A stretch of 64,000 bases of DNA from an uncultured Anaerolineae bacterium (GCA_938034415.1 CALHLE010000009.1:100601-164600), one strand, 5' to 3'. Shown: positions 41,006 through 51,313, counted from the stretch's first letter. A program made the numbers and translations. Notes: generated from the letters alone by a model not told the origin.

Positions 41006-42037
41006 TTAATGCGCCCGCCGCAGCAGGCTGTGCGCTAATTCGCGCAGCGCGCGGCTGGCCGTGTTGTCCAGCCCGGTCTTGTCGAGTGCAGCCAGCGCGT
41101 GGGCGTAGGCTTCTTCGGCGGCCTGTTCGGCATGTGCCCTGCCGCCGGCGGCCTCGATCATCTCGCGTATCGGTTGCACGGCGTCGCTGCTCAGCGCGCC
41201 GGCCTCGAGGTAGCCCTGGCGAATGCGCGCGTCGCGTTCGGCGGCGTAGAGCACCGGCAAGGTCTTTTTGCCATGCGTCAGGTCGCTGTCGTGCTTGCCG
41301 GTGATGGCCGGATCGCCCCAGATGCCCAACACGTCGTCTTGCAACTGAAACGAAATGCCCAGCCAATGCCCGAAGTCGGCGAATGCTTGCGCGGTCGCGT
41401 CGTCTGCGCCGCCGAGCAGCGCGCCGATCTCGCAAGCGTTCGAGGTCAGCGCGGCCGTCTTGCCCTCGATCATGCGCAGATACTCATCGGCGGTCACGTC
41501 GCTGCGCGACTCGAAACTCAGGTCGAGGTGTTGGCCGATGGTCAGCCGGATGCACATCTGGTCGAAGGCGCGCATGGCGCGCACCACGCGCTCGGCCGAT
41601 GCGCCGCACTCCGCCGCGCGCAACAGTGCGAGGTGGGCGAATGCGAACATCGCGTCGCCGGCGTTGATCGCTTGCGCCTCGCCCCACAACTTCCACAGAG
41701 TGGGGCGACCCCGCCGCAGCTCATCGCGGTCTTCGATGTCGTCGTGGATGAGCGAGAAGTTGTGCAAGAGTTCGATCCCCGCTGCGGCCGGGATGGCGTG
41801 GCGGGGATCGCCGCCGCATGCCTCGCAACACAGCAGCGTGAGCATGGGGCGGATGCGCTTGCCCCCCGGCGCGGATGTTGGCTCGCCGGTGCTATCGGCG
41901 AAGCCGAGATGGTAATTCAACATCACGTTGAACAGTCGCGGTTGAGCCGGCGCGTTGATCACGGCGCGCATCTCCGCTTCGATGAGGGGCACGTAGCGCT
42001 GGAAAGCCGCGCTGAGGGTGTTCGCGACACTATACAT
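41006..42037 (-). CDS. polyprenyl (geranylgeranyl/farnesyl) diphosphate synthase
   Basis: GGKRIRPMLTLLCCEA; first Asp-rich motif LIHDDIEDRD; second FQLQDDVLGIWGD. Confidence 0.93.
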   Translation of the reverse strand: MYSVANTLSAAFQRYVPLIEAEMRAVINAPAQPRLFNVMLNYHLGFADSTGEPTSAPGGKRIRPMLTLLCCEACGGDPRHAIPAAAGIELLHNFSLIHDDIEDRDELRRGRPTLWKLWGEAQAINAGDAMFAFAHLALLRAAECGASAERVVRAMRAFDQMCIRLTIGQHLDLSFESRSDVTADEYLRMIEGKTAALTSNACEIGALLGGADDATAQAFADFGHWLGISFQLQDDVLGIWGDPAITGKHDSDLTHGKKTLPVLYAAERDARIRQGYLEAGALSSDAVQPIREMIEAAGGRAHAEQAAEEAYAHALAALDKTGLDNTASRALRELAHSLLRRAH

Positions 42038-42130
42038 ACATGTGCAACTTTAACCCAATTTGTCCCGCCGACACAACCTAGCGCCGACTCATCCGGCGGC
42101 CATGCGACGATGCTACACTGCGCTGTCCGC

Positions 42131-42985
42131 ATGGTCACGACATTTCGACTTGACACAAACGCCCCAACCGACGACAGTCGCATCGCCCTAGTTGGCGAGC
42201 ATGCTTCGCTCCGCGAAGCGTCTGGCCAATTGCCCGACGGGGCCTACACCACCTTTCGCACCTATGAGGGCAGCCGCGTGCTGCGGTTGCGCCAGCACAT
42301 CCGGCGCCTGGAGGAGTCGGTTGCGCTGCTCGGCAGTCCGGCCAGGCTCGACGAGGCCGCGACGCGCCGAGCAGTGGCGCACGCCCTGCGCGCAACGGGC
42401 TATCCCGAATCGCGCTTCCGGCTGACCTTTGCGCCGCCGATGCTGTTTGTCAGCGTCGAGCCGTTCACACCTTACCCGTCGTCGCTCTACGAATCCGGCG
42501 TCTGGTGCGTGACCGTGTCGCTCCATCGCGACAATCCGCACGCCAAGAGCACGACGTTCATCGCCTCGGCTGCGGATGCCTATCGCGCGTTGCCCCCTGG
42601 CGCGCATGAGGGCCTGATGATCGGCGAAGATGGTGCCGTGCTGGAAGGGCTGAGCAGCAACTTCTTCGCGGTCATGCCCTCAGCCGCTGCGGCAGAGGCC
42701 GCATGCGTGCTCCGCACGGAAGAGGCGCGCGTCCTGGCCGGCGTGACGCGCGCGCTGGTGTTGGAGGTTGCCCGCGAGGTGCTGCCGGTCGTCACCGAGG
42801 CAGTGGCTTATGGCGACCTGCCGCAGGCGCGCGAGTGCTTCATCACCAGCGTCTCGCGCGAGATTTTGCCCGTGGTGAAGATCGATCAGCTCACCATCGG
42901 CGATGGCGCGCCTGGGCCGATTACCCGCACGTTGATGCAACGCTTCCGCGCGCTGGTAGAGCGCGAAGCCGAACCCCTGTTGTAA
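42131..42985 (+). CDS. aminotransferase class IV (branched-chain aminotransferase/ADC lyase-like)
   Basis: PDGAYTTFRTYEGSRVLRLRQHIRRLEESVALLG...EGLSSNFFAV; upstream part of the 41099 ORF is antisense to the prenyl synthase. Confidence 0.85.
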   Translation: MVTTFRLDTNAPTDDSRIALVGEHASLREASGQLPDGAYTTFRTYEGSRVLRLRQHIRRLEESVALLGSPARLDEAATRRAVAHALRATGYPESRFRLTFAPPMLFVSVEPFTPYPSSLYESGVWCVTVSLHRDNPHAKSTTFIASAADAYRALPPGAHEGLMIGEDGAVLEGLSSNFFAVMPSAAAAEAACVLRTEEARVLAGVTRALVLEVAREVLPVVTEAVAYGDLPQARECFITSVSREILPVVKIDQLTIGDGAPGPITRTLMQRFRALVEREAEPLL

Positions 42986-43070
42986 TCGGCCCTGCCCACT
43001 TCGCCGGCGGGGAGCGCATTGCGCCCGGCGATCTGAAGGGAGAGAGAGACCGGGCGCGCGAAGCGCCGGC

Positions 43071-44144
43071 TCAAGGCGTGGTTGAGCGGATCTCGGCGGC
43101 GTTGACGGTCGTCTGGCTGCTGAAGAAGCGCTCGCGCAGCTCGGCGATGCGCGCGCGAATCGGAACAACGACCTGTGATCCATCCGGCGTCGTCGCGAAC
43201 TCGGTGTAGCGCTGGTCGAGCACCTCGGACTTGATCTTGTCGCGCTCAAGGTTCCGCGCGAGCACGGCCAACTGCTGCATTTGGTCGAGCGTCATGTCGG
43301 TCTTGATTGAGGAACCGAGTTCGCGCAGCATGTCCGGCGCGCCGGCGATGAGCAGCGCCAGCGTTTGAGGATTTTTAAGCTTCTCGCGCACGGCCAGGAT
43401 GACCTGCTGTTGGCGGCGGGCGCGGTCGAAGTCGCCGTTGCGCGAGCGGCGCGTGCGCGCATACTTCAGCGCGGTGGCGCCGTCCATCGTCTGCAGCCCG
43501 GCCGGCAGCGAGAACACCTCCACGCCGTAATCTTCGGTTGGATATTCGGGGTCGTAGATCGGCTCGGGCACGTCAATCGTGATGCCGCCAATGCGGTCTA
43601 TGAAGCTTTCAAAAGCGGTGAAGTTGATGCGCGCCACGAAGTGAATGGGGATGCCCAGGAAGTTTTCGACCGTCTTGCGGGCCAGGGCGATGCCGCCGCC
43701 AGGGTAATCATAAGCGTCGCCCAGGAAGTTCGCCTGGTTGATGCGATAGTTGGGCTGATCGAAGTTGCCCGGAATCGGCACCCAGGTATCGCGGGGGATG
43801 GACAAGATGCCGGCTTCCATCGTCATCGGATCGAGCGTGAACACGATCATGGTGTCGGTGCGATAGGCGCGCTCGCTTTCGCCAGCGCGCTGGTCAATGC
43901 CCATCAGTAGGATGTTGACGCGCTCTCTGCCGTCCCAGGCCTTCGGCAGCACGATGACCTCATCTTGCGAACCGCTGGGCGTGGCGATGCTAACGGGCCG
44001 CGGTTGATTGAGGATCTCCGGCAGGATAGTGAGTTCGTTGGCGAAGTACTCGTAGGCGCTCCGGTAAGCGTAGATGCTCGCGCCGATCGCCGTTGCGATC
44101 AGGCCGAAGATAATGAATCCGATGACGAAAGGTCTGCGTAGCAT
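43071..44144 (-). CDS. LytR-CpsA-Psr (LCP) family protein
   Basis: NILLMGIDQRAGESERAYRTDTMIVFTLDPMTMEAGILSIPRDTWVPIPG...ALKYARTRRSRNGDFDRARRQQQVI. Confidence 0.95.
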   Translation of the reverse strand: MLRRPFVIGFIIFGLIATAIGASIYAYRSAYEYFANELTILPEILNQPRPVSIATPSGSQDEVIVLPKAWDGRERVNILLMGIDQRAGESERAYRTDTMIVFTLDPMTMEAGILSIPRDTWVPIPGNFDQPNYRINQANFLGDAYDYPGGGIALARKTVENFLGIPIHFVARINFTAFESFIDRIGGITIDVPEPIYDPEYPTEDYGVEVFSLPAGLQTMDGATALKYARTRRSRNGDFDRARRQQQVILAVREKLKNPQTLALLIAGAPDMLRELGSSIKTDMTLDQMQQLAVLARNLERDKIKSEVLDQRYTEFATTPDGSQVVVPIRARIAELRERFFSSQTTVNAAEIRSTTP

Positions 44145-44239
44145 TGTTCGCTGGCCGGAGTCAATATACCATCCTCGACCCGGCCGGTCGTATACGATCC
44201 CCTTGCGCTAGGCCGGCGAATCCTCTACGATGCGCGCCT

Positions 44240-45232
44240 ATGTCCGAATTGCTGCGACCGAACTCGCCATTAGTTGTATGTTATGGCGATCTGGTGACCG
44301 ATTTAGTGGTGGCCGTCGAGCGCTTGCCGATAGAGCCTGAGCGCATGCAAAGCGTTCGCGCCATCAGTGTTGAGCCGGGCGGCGCCGGCAACTTCCTGAT
44401 CACCGCTGCGCGCTTGGGCGCACGGGCTGTCGCCCTCGGCGCGGTCGGCGAGGATGCCTACGGCCAGGCCGTGTATGACATGCTGCTGGCCGAAGGCGTG
44501 GATGTGAGCTACACACAACGCGGCGCCGGCAGCGTGAATGTGCTCGTGCTGGTGATCGTAGATGACGCCGGCCGACATGTCTTTCTCGTCCGCGACGGCG
44601 CAGGTGACCCGTTTGTGCTAGATGCGCGTTCGGTAGGGCTGATTCAAAGCGCCGATTTGTTTTTTATGCCAGGCTATGCGCTGCATGAGCGGCGCGTGGC
44701 CGGCTCTGCCGTTGAAGCGACGCGCCTAGCTGCCGAAGCCGGCGTGCCGGTGATGAACGACCTCGGCCCGATCGCCTCCGAAGCCAGCGCGCGCGAGGCG
44801 GCGCTGGAGATCGTCCGGCTGAGCGAAGTGAGCTTGCTGACCGCGGAAGAAGCGATGCGCTTCACCGGAGAACGCGCCGAAGCCGACGCAGCGCGGTGGA
44901 TGCTGGGGCGAGGGACGCGCCATGTCGTCATCAAGCGCGGCGGCGCGGGATGCGTCGTCTTCTCTGCAGACGGCGAACACGTCGTCCCGGGCATCCCCGT
45001 GACGGCGCGCGACACGACGGCTGCGGGTGATGCCTTTGCAGCCGGTTTTGCCGTGGCCTGGCTGAAGCATCGCGACGCGCGCAGAGCGGCGGAGTTTGCC
45101 AATTGCGTCGGCGCGGCGAAGGTGCAGAAGCTCGGCAGCGGCCGGCAGTGCCCGACTGCGGCAGAGGTCGCCGCAGTCTGCGACGGCATGGGATTATATT
45201 TCTCTCTTAACACTTGGATAAACTCCCCTTGA
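44240..45232 (+). CDS. carbohydrate kinase, PfkB family
   Basis: EPGGAGNFLITAARLGARAVALGAVGEDAYG...VIKRGGAG...DTTAAGDAFAAGF; start at ATG 44240. Confidence 0.93.
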   Translation: MSELLRPNSPLVVCYGDLVTDLVVAVERLPIEPERMQSVRAISVEPGGAGNFLITAARLGARAVALGAVGEDAYGQAVYDMLLAEGVDVSYTQRGAGSVNVLVLVIVDDAGRHVFLVRDGAGDPFVLDARSVGLIQSADLFFMPGYALHERRVAGSAVEATRLAAEAGVPVMNDLGPIASEASAREAALEIVRLSEVSLLTAEEAMRFTGERAEADAARWMLGRGTRHVVIKRGGAGCVVFSADGEHVVPGIPVTARDTTAAGDAFAAGFAVAWLKHRDARRAAEFANCVGAAKVQKLGSGRQCPTAAEVAAVCDGMGLYFSLNTWINSP

Positions 45233-45291
45233 ACTAATCCCCTTATCGTTTGTGGCCGTAAAGCTGCAGGCAACAAAAGGAGGAAGTTAAG

Positions 45292-46131
45292 ATGAAGACC
45301 AACGTTCGCAAAGGTATTGTCGGTCTGGTGATGCTCGGTTTGATGGGCGCCAGCCTAACCCTAAACTCACCCGCGCAAGCCCAGACTCGGGTCGGCAAGA
45401 TTTATGGCGTAGCCTTTATTGACGCCAACGCCAATGGCAAGCGCGATCCGGGCGAGCGGACAACGCTTGGACGCTTCAAAGTGACGAACGGCGGCAACTT
45501 CTCGACGTGCGGCCACACGGGCAAAGACGACACTTACGGGGTTATCGTCACGCCCGGCACATACTACGTAATGCCGGTCGCCGGGCCTAATCAATACACC
45601 TCGGCGCCGGTGATCCGAGTCGAAGTGAAAGGGCCTGGCGCGGCGGTGGTTGCTGATTTGCCCTTGGTGCCGCAGGTCGGCGCGGCAGCCGAAAACTGCG
45701 GCGCATATGCGCCCAAGCGCACGGCGCGCGTGCCGTGGGGCATTCCCGAGACGGCAGTTGCGAATGGCTTGACCACGCTTGCGCAGGCGATTGATGCCGC
45801 TGACTTGTTCAACACGCTGAGCGGCCGTGGGCCGTTCACGGTGTTTGCGCCGGCCAATTCGGCTTTCGCTAAGTTCACCGAGGAAGAATTGGCTGCCATC
45901 CTGAAGGATAAGGCGCTGCTCACCTCGGTGTTGACATATCACGTTGTGCCGGGCAACTTGTCGGCTAACACGGTGGTGAATTCGACCGAGCTGACCACGG
46001 TGAACGGCAAGACGCTGAGGGTGAAGGTCAAAGGTGACGAGGTCTACATCAACAATGCGCGCTTGATCGCCACCGATGTGACTGCCGCCAATGGCATCGT
46101 CCACGTGATTGATACGGTGCTTCTTCCCTAG
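45292..46131 (+). CDS. secreted fasciclin (FAS1) domain protein with N-terminal SdrD/B-type repeat
   Basis: GVAFIDANANGKRDPGE; FNTLSGRGPFTVFAPANSAFAKF...LTYHVVPGNLSA...NGIVHVIDTVLLP; strong SD aaaggagg. Confidence 0.9.
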   Translation: MKTNVRKGIVGLVMLGLMGASLTLNSPAQAQTRVGKIYGVAFIDANANGKRDPGERTTLGRFKVTNGGNFSTCGHTGKDDTYGVIVTPGTYYVMPVAGPNQYTSAPVIRVEVKGPGAAVVADLPLVPQVGAAAENCGAYAPKRTARVPWGIPETAVANGLTTLAQAIDAADLFNTLSGRGPFTVFAPANSAFAKFTEEELAAILKDKALLTSVLTYHVVPGNLSANTVVNSTELTTVNGKTLRVKVKGDEVYINNARLIATDVTAANGIVHVIDTVLLP

Positions 46132-46287
46132 GCTTTGGGCAACCATTGGCGTATCTTGGGGGCAGGCTGCTCATGTCAGTCTGACCCTCTTAATCTGCGC
46201 TTATTCGCTATTCATTCCTTGCTCAGGGTGTGCACTTTATCGTTTCTAGCTGCCTGAGCAGATGCGCATGCGAGAGGAGCGTTTTCG

Positions 46288-47043
46288 GTGAGCTTGCTAG
46301 ATGTGCGCGACCTGCGCTTGATCTATCCCAACGGCCATGAAGCGCTGAAGCGAGTGAGCTTCAAAGCTGAGGCGGGCGAGATCATCGCCCTTATCGGTCG
46401 CTCCGGCGCGGGCAAGTCCACTTTGCTGCGCTGCATCAACGGGCTGGAACGGCCGACCGAAGGTGAGGTGATCTTGGATGGGCAAGTGATCACGCGCATG
46501 AGCGAGCGCCAACTGCGTGAAGTGCGGCGTCGCATCGGCTTCATCTGGCAAGAGCACAACCTGGTGGAACGTTTGCCGGTGTTGACCAATGTGCTCACTG
46601 GCCGACTGGGATACAAGTCGGGCCTGGATGGCTTGATCGGCTACTTCACTCGCAGCGAGCGAGAAGTGGCCGTGCGCAGCCTGGAGCGCGTGAATCTGCT
46701 GCATCGCGCCAAGCAACGCGCCGACCGCCTCTCCGGCGGCGAAAAGCAACGCGCTTCGATTGCGCGGGCGCTCACGCAACAGCCGCGCATCATCCTCGCC
46801 GACGAGCCGGTTGCCAGCCTCGACCCGGAGCTGGCCGTGCAGGTGATGAGCGACCTGGCCCGCGTAGCGCGCGAGGACGGCGCGCTGGCGCTCATCAGCA
46901 TCCACCAGGTCGAGCTGGCCAAATCGTTCGTGGATCGCGTGATCGGCCTGGCGCAGGGCGTTGTGGTCTTCGATGGGCCGACCGACCAGCTTAATCAGGA
47001 CGTGATGGACCGGGTGTATCGGTTCGACAAGGTGCTCGCCTAA
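46288..47043 (+). CDS. phnC: phosphonate-type ABC transporter ATP-binding protein
   Basis: ALIGRSGAGKSTLLRCINGL; LSGGEKQRASIARAL; ILADEPVASLDPELA; GTG start with SD agaggag. Confidence 0.9.
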   Translation: MSLLDVRDLRLIYPNGHEALKRVSFKAEAGEIIALIGRSGAGKSTLLRCINGLERPTEGEVILDGQVITRMSERQLREVRRRIGFIWQEHNLVERLPVLTNVLTGRLGYKSGLDGLIGYFTRSEREVAVRSLERVNLLHRAKQRADRLSGGEKQRASIARALTQQPRIILADEPVASLDPELAVQVMSDLARVAREDGALALISIHQVELAKSFVDRVIGLAQGVVVFDGPTDQLNQDVMDRVYRFDKVLA

Positions 47044-47053
47044 AGGATTCACG

Positions 47054-48139
47054 ATGGCTCAAGAATTGCCAATCGTCAAGCCCGACGCGACCGGCGCAAA
47101 GCCTCAACAATCCGCAGCGCGCGAAGACCTGCTGCGCCCACTTCCCAGGATCACCGCGCGCGGCCTGATCGTCGCAGCGGTTGTATTCATCGTCTACTGG
47201 TGGGGGGTGCAAGGCACCAACGCGCGCCCCTCGGAATTGATCGAGGGCATCCCAAACATTGTGAACTTTCTGGTGCGGCTCGTGCCGCCGAATTTTGACA
47301 TGCAGCCGGTCGCGCGCCTGCCGTTCACGATCAACCTGCCGTTTACGATCAACTTGGGCATTGTTGCGCCGGCGGAAGAATCGCAGATTGACGTGGAGCA
47401 GATCGCCCGCCAGCTCGAGGCAATTCAGGCAGATCCATCCAATGCCTCGCTTGACCTCGCCCTGGGCGACGGGCTGTCAGAAGCCCAAGAAGACCTGCCC
47501 TTCTTCTCATGGCAGCCGTCGCAAGTCACACACCTGTATCTGCCCGGCGTTGTGCCTTACGTGATCGAGACGATTCAAATCGCCATCATTGGGACAACGC
47601 TCTCCATCCTGCTCTCGATCCCGTTCGGGCTGTTGGCCGCGCGCAACATTTCGCCCCATCCGGTGGTGTATCAGGCGACTCGCCTGGTCATGAACGCTAT
47701 TCGCGCCGTGCCGGAGCTGATCTTCGCGCTGGTGTTCGTGGCGGCGGTAGGTCTTGGCCCATTCGCTGGCGTGTTGGCGTTGGCCATCGGCGCGATCGGA
47801 TTCATGGCGAAGCTATACGCCGAGTCCATCGAGCAGATTGACCCGCAGCAGGTGATGGCGTTGCGCGCGACGGGCGCTTCGGGCTTACAGGTGTTCTGCT
47901 TCAGCGTCATCCCGCAGGTGCTGCCGCTGGCGGCGGCCTACTCGCTGCAACTCTTTGAGCACAACGTGCGCGCGGCCACCATCCTCGGCCTGGTCGGCGC
48001 CGGCGGTGTGGGCTTCATCCTGCAGAAGTACATGGCGCTGTTCCAGTATCGCGAGTTGATGGGGGCGGTGATCATCTTGATCATCGCCGTAACCATCATT
48101 GACCGCATCAGTGATCGCATTCGCAAGAGAATCATCTGA
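47054..48139 (+). CDS. phnE: phosphonate-type ABC transporter permease
   Basis: Multi-TM; IGTTLSILLSIPFGLLAARNISPHP...MNAIRAVPELIFALVFVAAVGLGPFAGVLAL. Confidence 0.9.
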   Translation: MAQELPIVKPDATGAKPQQSAAREDLLRPLPRITARGLIVAAVVFIVYWWGVQGTNARPSELIEGIPNIVNFLVRLVPPNFDMQPVARLPFTINLPFTINLGIVAPAEESQIDVEQIARQLEAIQADPSNASLDLALGDGLSEAQEDLPFFSWQPSQVTHLYLPGVVPYVIETIQIAIIGTTLSILLSIPFGLLAARNISPHPVVYQATRLVMNAIRAVPELIFALVFVAAVGLGPFAGVLALAIGAIGFMAKLYAESIEQIDPQQVMALRATGASGLQVFCFSVIPQVLPLAAAYSLQLFEHNVRAATILGLVGAGGVGFILQKYMALFQYRELMGAVIILIIAVTIIDRISDRIRKRII

Positions 48140-48162
48140 CTTAAAGAAAGGAGTGTGCTGAC

Positions 48163-49194
48163 ATGAATCGTAGATCATTCATTCGTGGCGCGGGCGCCCT
48201 AGCGGCAGCCGGCGCTCTGGCCGGCTTGTCCGGCGCGCCAGCCTTCGCCCGCCGGCCTGAACAGCGTGAAGGCTGGCCGCGCAAGTTCACCATTGGCATT
48301 TACCCCGACGACGACGCTGCTAAGGCTATCGCGGCTAATGAGTCGCTGCGGGCGTATCTGGAGAAGCAGCTTGAGATACCCGTTGAACTCTTCACCGGCA
48401 CCAGCTACAGCGCGATTGTCGAGGCGATCCGCGCCAGGCGCATTGACGCAATGGAGGTCGGGCCGTTTGCCCATGTGCTGGCGGTGCAAGAGGCCAAAGT
48501 AGAGCCGCTGGTTGTGGCGATCTATCCGCGCATCGTTCGCGGGACCCTGCTCTTCGACCCAAACGCGCAGCCCTACTACTACAGCGTCATCTTCACTAAG
48601 AAAGGCTCTGGCATTGCTACGCTGGCAGACTTGAAGGGGAAGACGCTGGCCTTCACCGATCCGGCCTCGGCTTCCGGTCACCTGATGCCGAAGACGCTGC
48701 TATTCCAGCGTGGCCTGAACCCCGATAAAGACCTCAAGACGGTGTTCGCCGGCAATCACCCAGCAGCAGTGCTGGCCGTCTGGAACGACAAAGTCGCTGC
48801 CGGGGCCACCTTCGAGGAAAACCTCTACCTGCTGGCCAACAGCGGCCAGGTGGATACCTGTGGCTTCGCCGATGGCATCAACCGCCAGCGGACGGACGCC
48901 GAAGTGCGCCTGCGCTATAACGCTTGCAAAGAAGGGCAGCTCGTCATCGTCGCCTTCACGCCGCCCATCCCCAACACGCCCTTCGCGGTTCGCCCTGGCC
49001 TGCCGGAGTCCTTTAAGCAAGCCGTGCGCGTTGCGTTGCTGGACATCAAGAACAACCGCGAACTGCTGAACAAGCATCAGCGCTACTACGACGACCCGAC
49101 GGCGCGCCTTAAGCTGAAGAAGTTGGACGACTTCTATAACATCCTGCGCGCCGCAGCGCGCTTCCTCAAGCTCGACTTGACGAAGTTGCGCTGA
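48163..49194 (+). CDS. phnD: phosphate/phosphite/phosphonate ABC transporter substrate-binding protein (Tat signal)
   Basis: RRSFIRGAGALAAAGALAG; GTSYSAIVEAIRARRIDAMEVGPFAHVLA; FTDPASASGHLMPKTLL. Confidence 0.88.
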   Translation: MNRRSFIRGAGALAAAGALAGLSGAPAFARRPEQREGWPRKFTIGIYPDDDAAKAIAANESLRAYLEKQLEIPVELFTGTSYSAIVEAIRARRIDAMEVGPFAHVLAVQEAKVEPLVVAIYPRIVRGTLLFDPNAQPYYYSVIFTKKGSGIATLADLKGKTLAFTDPASASGHLMPKTLLFQRGLNPDKDLKTVFAGNHPAAVLAVWNDKVAAGATFEENLYLLANSGQVDTCGFADGINRQRTDAEVRLRYNACKEGQLVIVAFTPPIPNTPFAVRPGLPESFKQAVRVALLDIKNNRELLNKHQRYYDDPTARLKLKKLDDFYNILRAAARFLKLDLTKLR

Positions 49195-49297
49195 CCACTG
49201 CGCGCTTTCGTTTAAGCCTCGGCTGCGTCGCAAACGCGGCTGAGGCTTTATCATTCCGCTGCAGGTAAGTCGCGCATTCAGCATGGGAGATATCTGA

Positions 49298-49719
49298 ATG
49301 CTTAAGCCCAACATACTGTTCCTATGCACCGGCAACTCGGCTCGCAGCCAGATGGCCGAGGCCTTTCTACGCCACTACGCTGGCGACCTATTCAACGCCT
49401 ACAGCGCCGGCATAGAATCGAAGGGCATGAACCCATTCACCGTGCGGGTAATGAAAGCCTGCGCGAGTATCTCGGCAGGGAGCTCTTCGCCTATCTGATC
49501 ACCGTGTGCGCCGACGCCGAGGCGCGCTGCCCGTCGGTGTGGCCAGGCGTGCAACACCGCCTGCATTGGCAGTTTGACGATCCTGCTGCTTTTGAAGGCA
49601 CCGAAGAAGAGAAGCTCGCGAAATTTCGCGAAGTGCGCGACCAGATCAAAGCAGCGGTGGAGGCGTTTGTCGCGCAGGAGCGCGCGAAGTATGCTGCGAG
49701 GGCTACCCCTCGGCAATAG
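49298..49719 (+). pseudogene. arsC: arsenate reductase / low-MW phosphatase-like ArsC with internal deletion and frameshift
   Basis: Frame 1 [47 protein letters not shown], then other frame [65 protein letters not shown]. Confidence 0.85.
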
Positions 49720-50530
49720 CCGACTTGGCTGTGGCGGTGATTTCGACTTCGTCACCCATGCGAAGCGCGCCGGTGTTGGCAGCGACCAGATACTGGCCGA
49801 ACAGCACTTTTTGTCCGAAGGTGCGATAAGCCGCCAGCGTCCTGAGCGGCTCGGGTCCAGCGATAGCTGTGTCTTGGTCAATGGTCGGGATGGCGCAGCG
49901 AGCGCATGGTTTGACGATGTTAAAGATGATGCCGCCGATGCGAATCTCGCGCCAGTCGTCCTCGGCGAAGGCATCGCAGCCGCTGACCACGATGTTCGGC
50001 CGGAAGCGGTTCATCGAGATGGGGGAGGCGAGCCGAGCGTTCAGGTCGTCCAGCGACGCCTGGGAGATGAGCAGGAACGGATAGCCGTCGGCGAAGCCGG
50101 TCTGGTCGGATGGCCGGCGGGCGTAGCGAGCATCTACACGACGCACAAAGTCGTCGGCCATGCGCACCAGCCGGGCCGGCATGGCCAGAAAATCTTGCAA
50201 CCATGCGGCGACTTCGTCGCCCTGGTCAATCGCATCGCAGACGTCGCGCCACACACGCGCCTTGACGCGCCGGCCTTGGTTCGACGGCGTGAAAGAGGCC
50301 GATGGCTGATTGGGCGCGCGCAGCGTCATTGAACCGTCGTCGTTCATCACCGGCTCGATCAGCGCCAGGCGCGGCGCGTCGCGCTGGGTGATGAACTCGC
50401 CCTGCGAATCCACGATCATCATGCGGCGGTCGCCGACGATGCCGCGCGCGTCGGTGATGGCCTCGCGCAAGGCGTGGCCCTTGCAGGACTTGACCGGGTA
50501 GCGGTAGAGCGCTGAGACGCAAATCGCCAT
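49703..50530 (-). CDS. MOSC domain-containing protein
   Basis: LYRYPVKSCKGHALREAITDARGIVGDRRMMIVD...RFRPNIVVSG...KPCARCAIPTID; start trimmed to ATG 50530. Confidence 0.92.
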   Translation of the reverse strand: MAICVSALYRYPVKSCKGHALREAITDARGIVGDRRMMIVDSQGEFITQRDAPRLALIEPVMNDDGSMTLRAPNQPSASFTPSNQGRRVKARVWRDVCDAIDQGDEVAAWLQDFLAMPARLVRMADDFVRRVDARYARRPSDQTGFADGYPFLLISQASLDDLNARLASPISMNRFRPNIVVSGCDAFAEDDWREIRIGGIIFNIVKPCARCAIPTIDQDTAIAGPEPLRTLAAYRTFGQKVLFGQYLVAANTGALRMGDEVEITATAKSAIAEG

Positions 50531-50632
50531 TGCGTGACAAAGAAGGAGAGCAGGTTGCACCGCGGATTCTATCCCACCCGGCGCGCGCCGGGCGATGGGC
50601 GATGGTCGCTGCCTCGTTCGGATACAATCTCG

Positions 50633-51313
50633 ATGATGTCTCAGCTCATCGAACTGTTCGACCGGTTGGCGCAGACGACGGTGACCCCGCTGCTCGTTTT
50701 GTTGGCCGTCTCGGCCGGCATCGTTGCGGTCGTGCGCAACTGGCAGCTCGCCCTGCCGATGATGGTGTTGCAGTATGTGGCGGTCGGCCTCCTGCTGGCG
50801 CGCGTGATCGAGCCCAGTATGGCGGTGATCAAGCCGCTGGCAGGCGCGATCGTGTGCTTTGCGCTCAGCATCGCAGCGCAACGCGGCGACATGGCGCGCG
50901 CCGAACGCGGCGAGTCCATCGCGCGTGAGCGGCTGGCGCAACCGGACTGGCATCGGCTGCCGGCGCAGTTGTTGCTGCGCGCCATTGTTGCCATCCTAGT
51001 GCTGACGGCGGCTTTTGGCGCGACCATTCGCTTCCCGTTGCCCGGCGCTGCGCGTGAACTGGGCTTGAGCGCATATATCTTGATCGGTGTTGGCTTGTTG
51101 ATCGTGGCGACGGCGTATGAAGCGCTCAATGTCGGCTTGGGGTTGCTGATGCTGTTATCCGGGTTCGAGCTGGCCTACACGCCGCTTGAGCCGAGCATTG
51201 GGGTCAGTGTGTTGCTGGGTCTGACGACGCTGCTGGTGGGCGCGGCGATCGCTTACTTGACGCTTGCGGACGCCGGCGCGGCCGATGCTGAATTGAGAGT
51301 CGAAAACGGATAA
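50633..51313 (+). CDS. multi-TM protein, hydrogenase-4 subunit E (HyfE)-like
   Basis: ~6-7 hydrophobic segments; size and layout HyfE-like; adjacent MrpD/NuoN-like gene. Confidence 0.55.
   Translation: MMSQLIELFDRLAQTTVTPLLVLLAVSAGIVAVVRNWQLALPMMVLQYVAVGLLLARVIEPSMAVIKPLAGAIVCFALSIAAQRGDMARAERGESIARERLAQPDWHRLPAQLLLRAIVAILVLTAAFGATIRFPLPGAARELGLSAYILIGVGLLIVATAYEALNVGLGLLMLLSGFELAYTPLEPSIGVSVLLGLTTLLVGAAIAYLTLADAGAADAELRVENG

Noticed and set aside
41099-42130. N-terminal ~344 aa of the 628-aa plus-strand ORF
   Set aside because: Antisense to the prenyl diphosphate synthase; the real aminotransferase IV start is near 42131 with its own -10 box.
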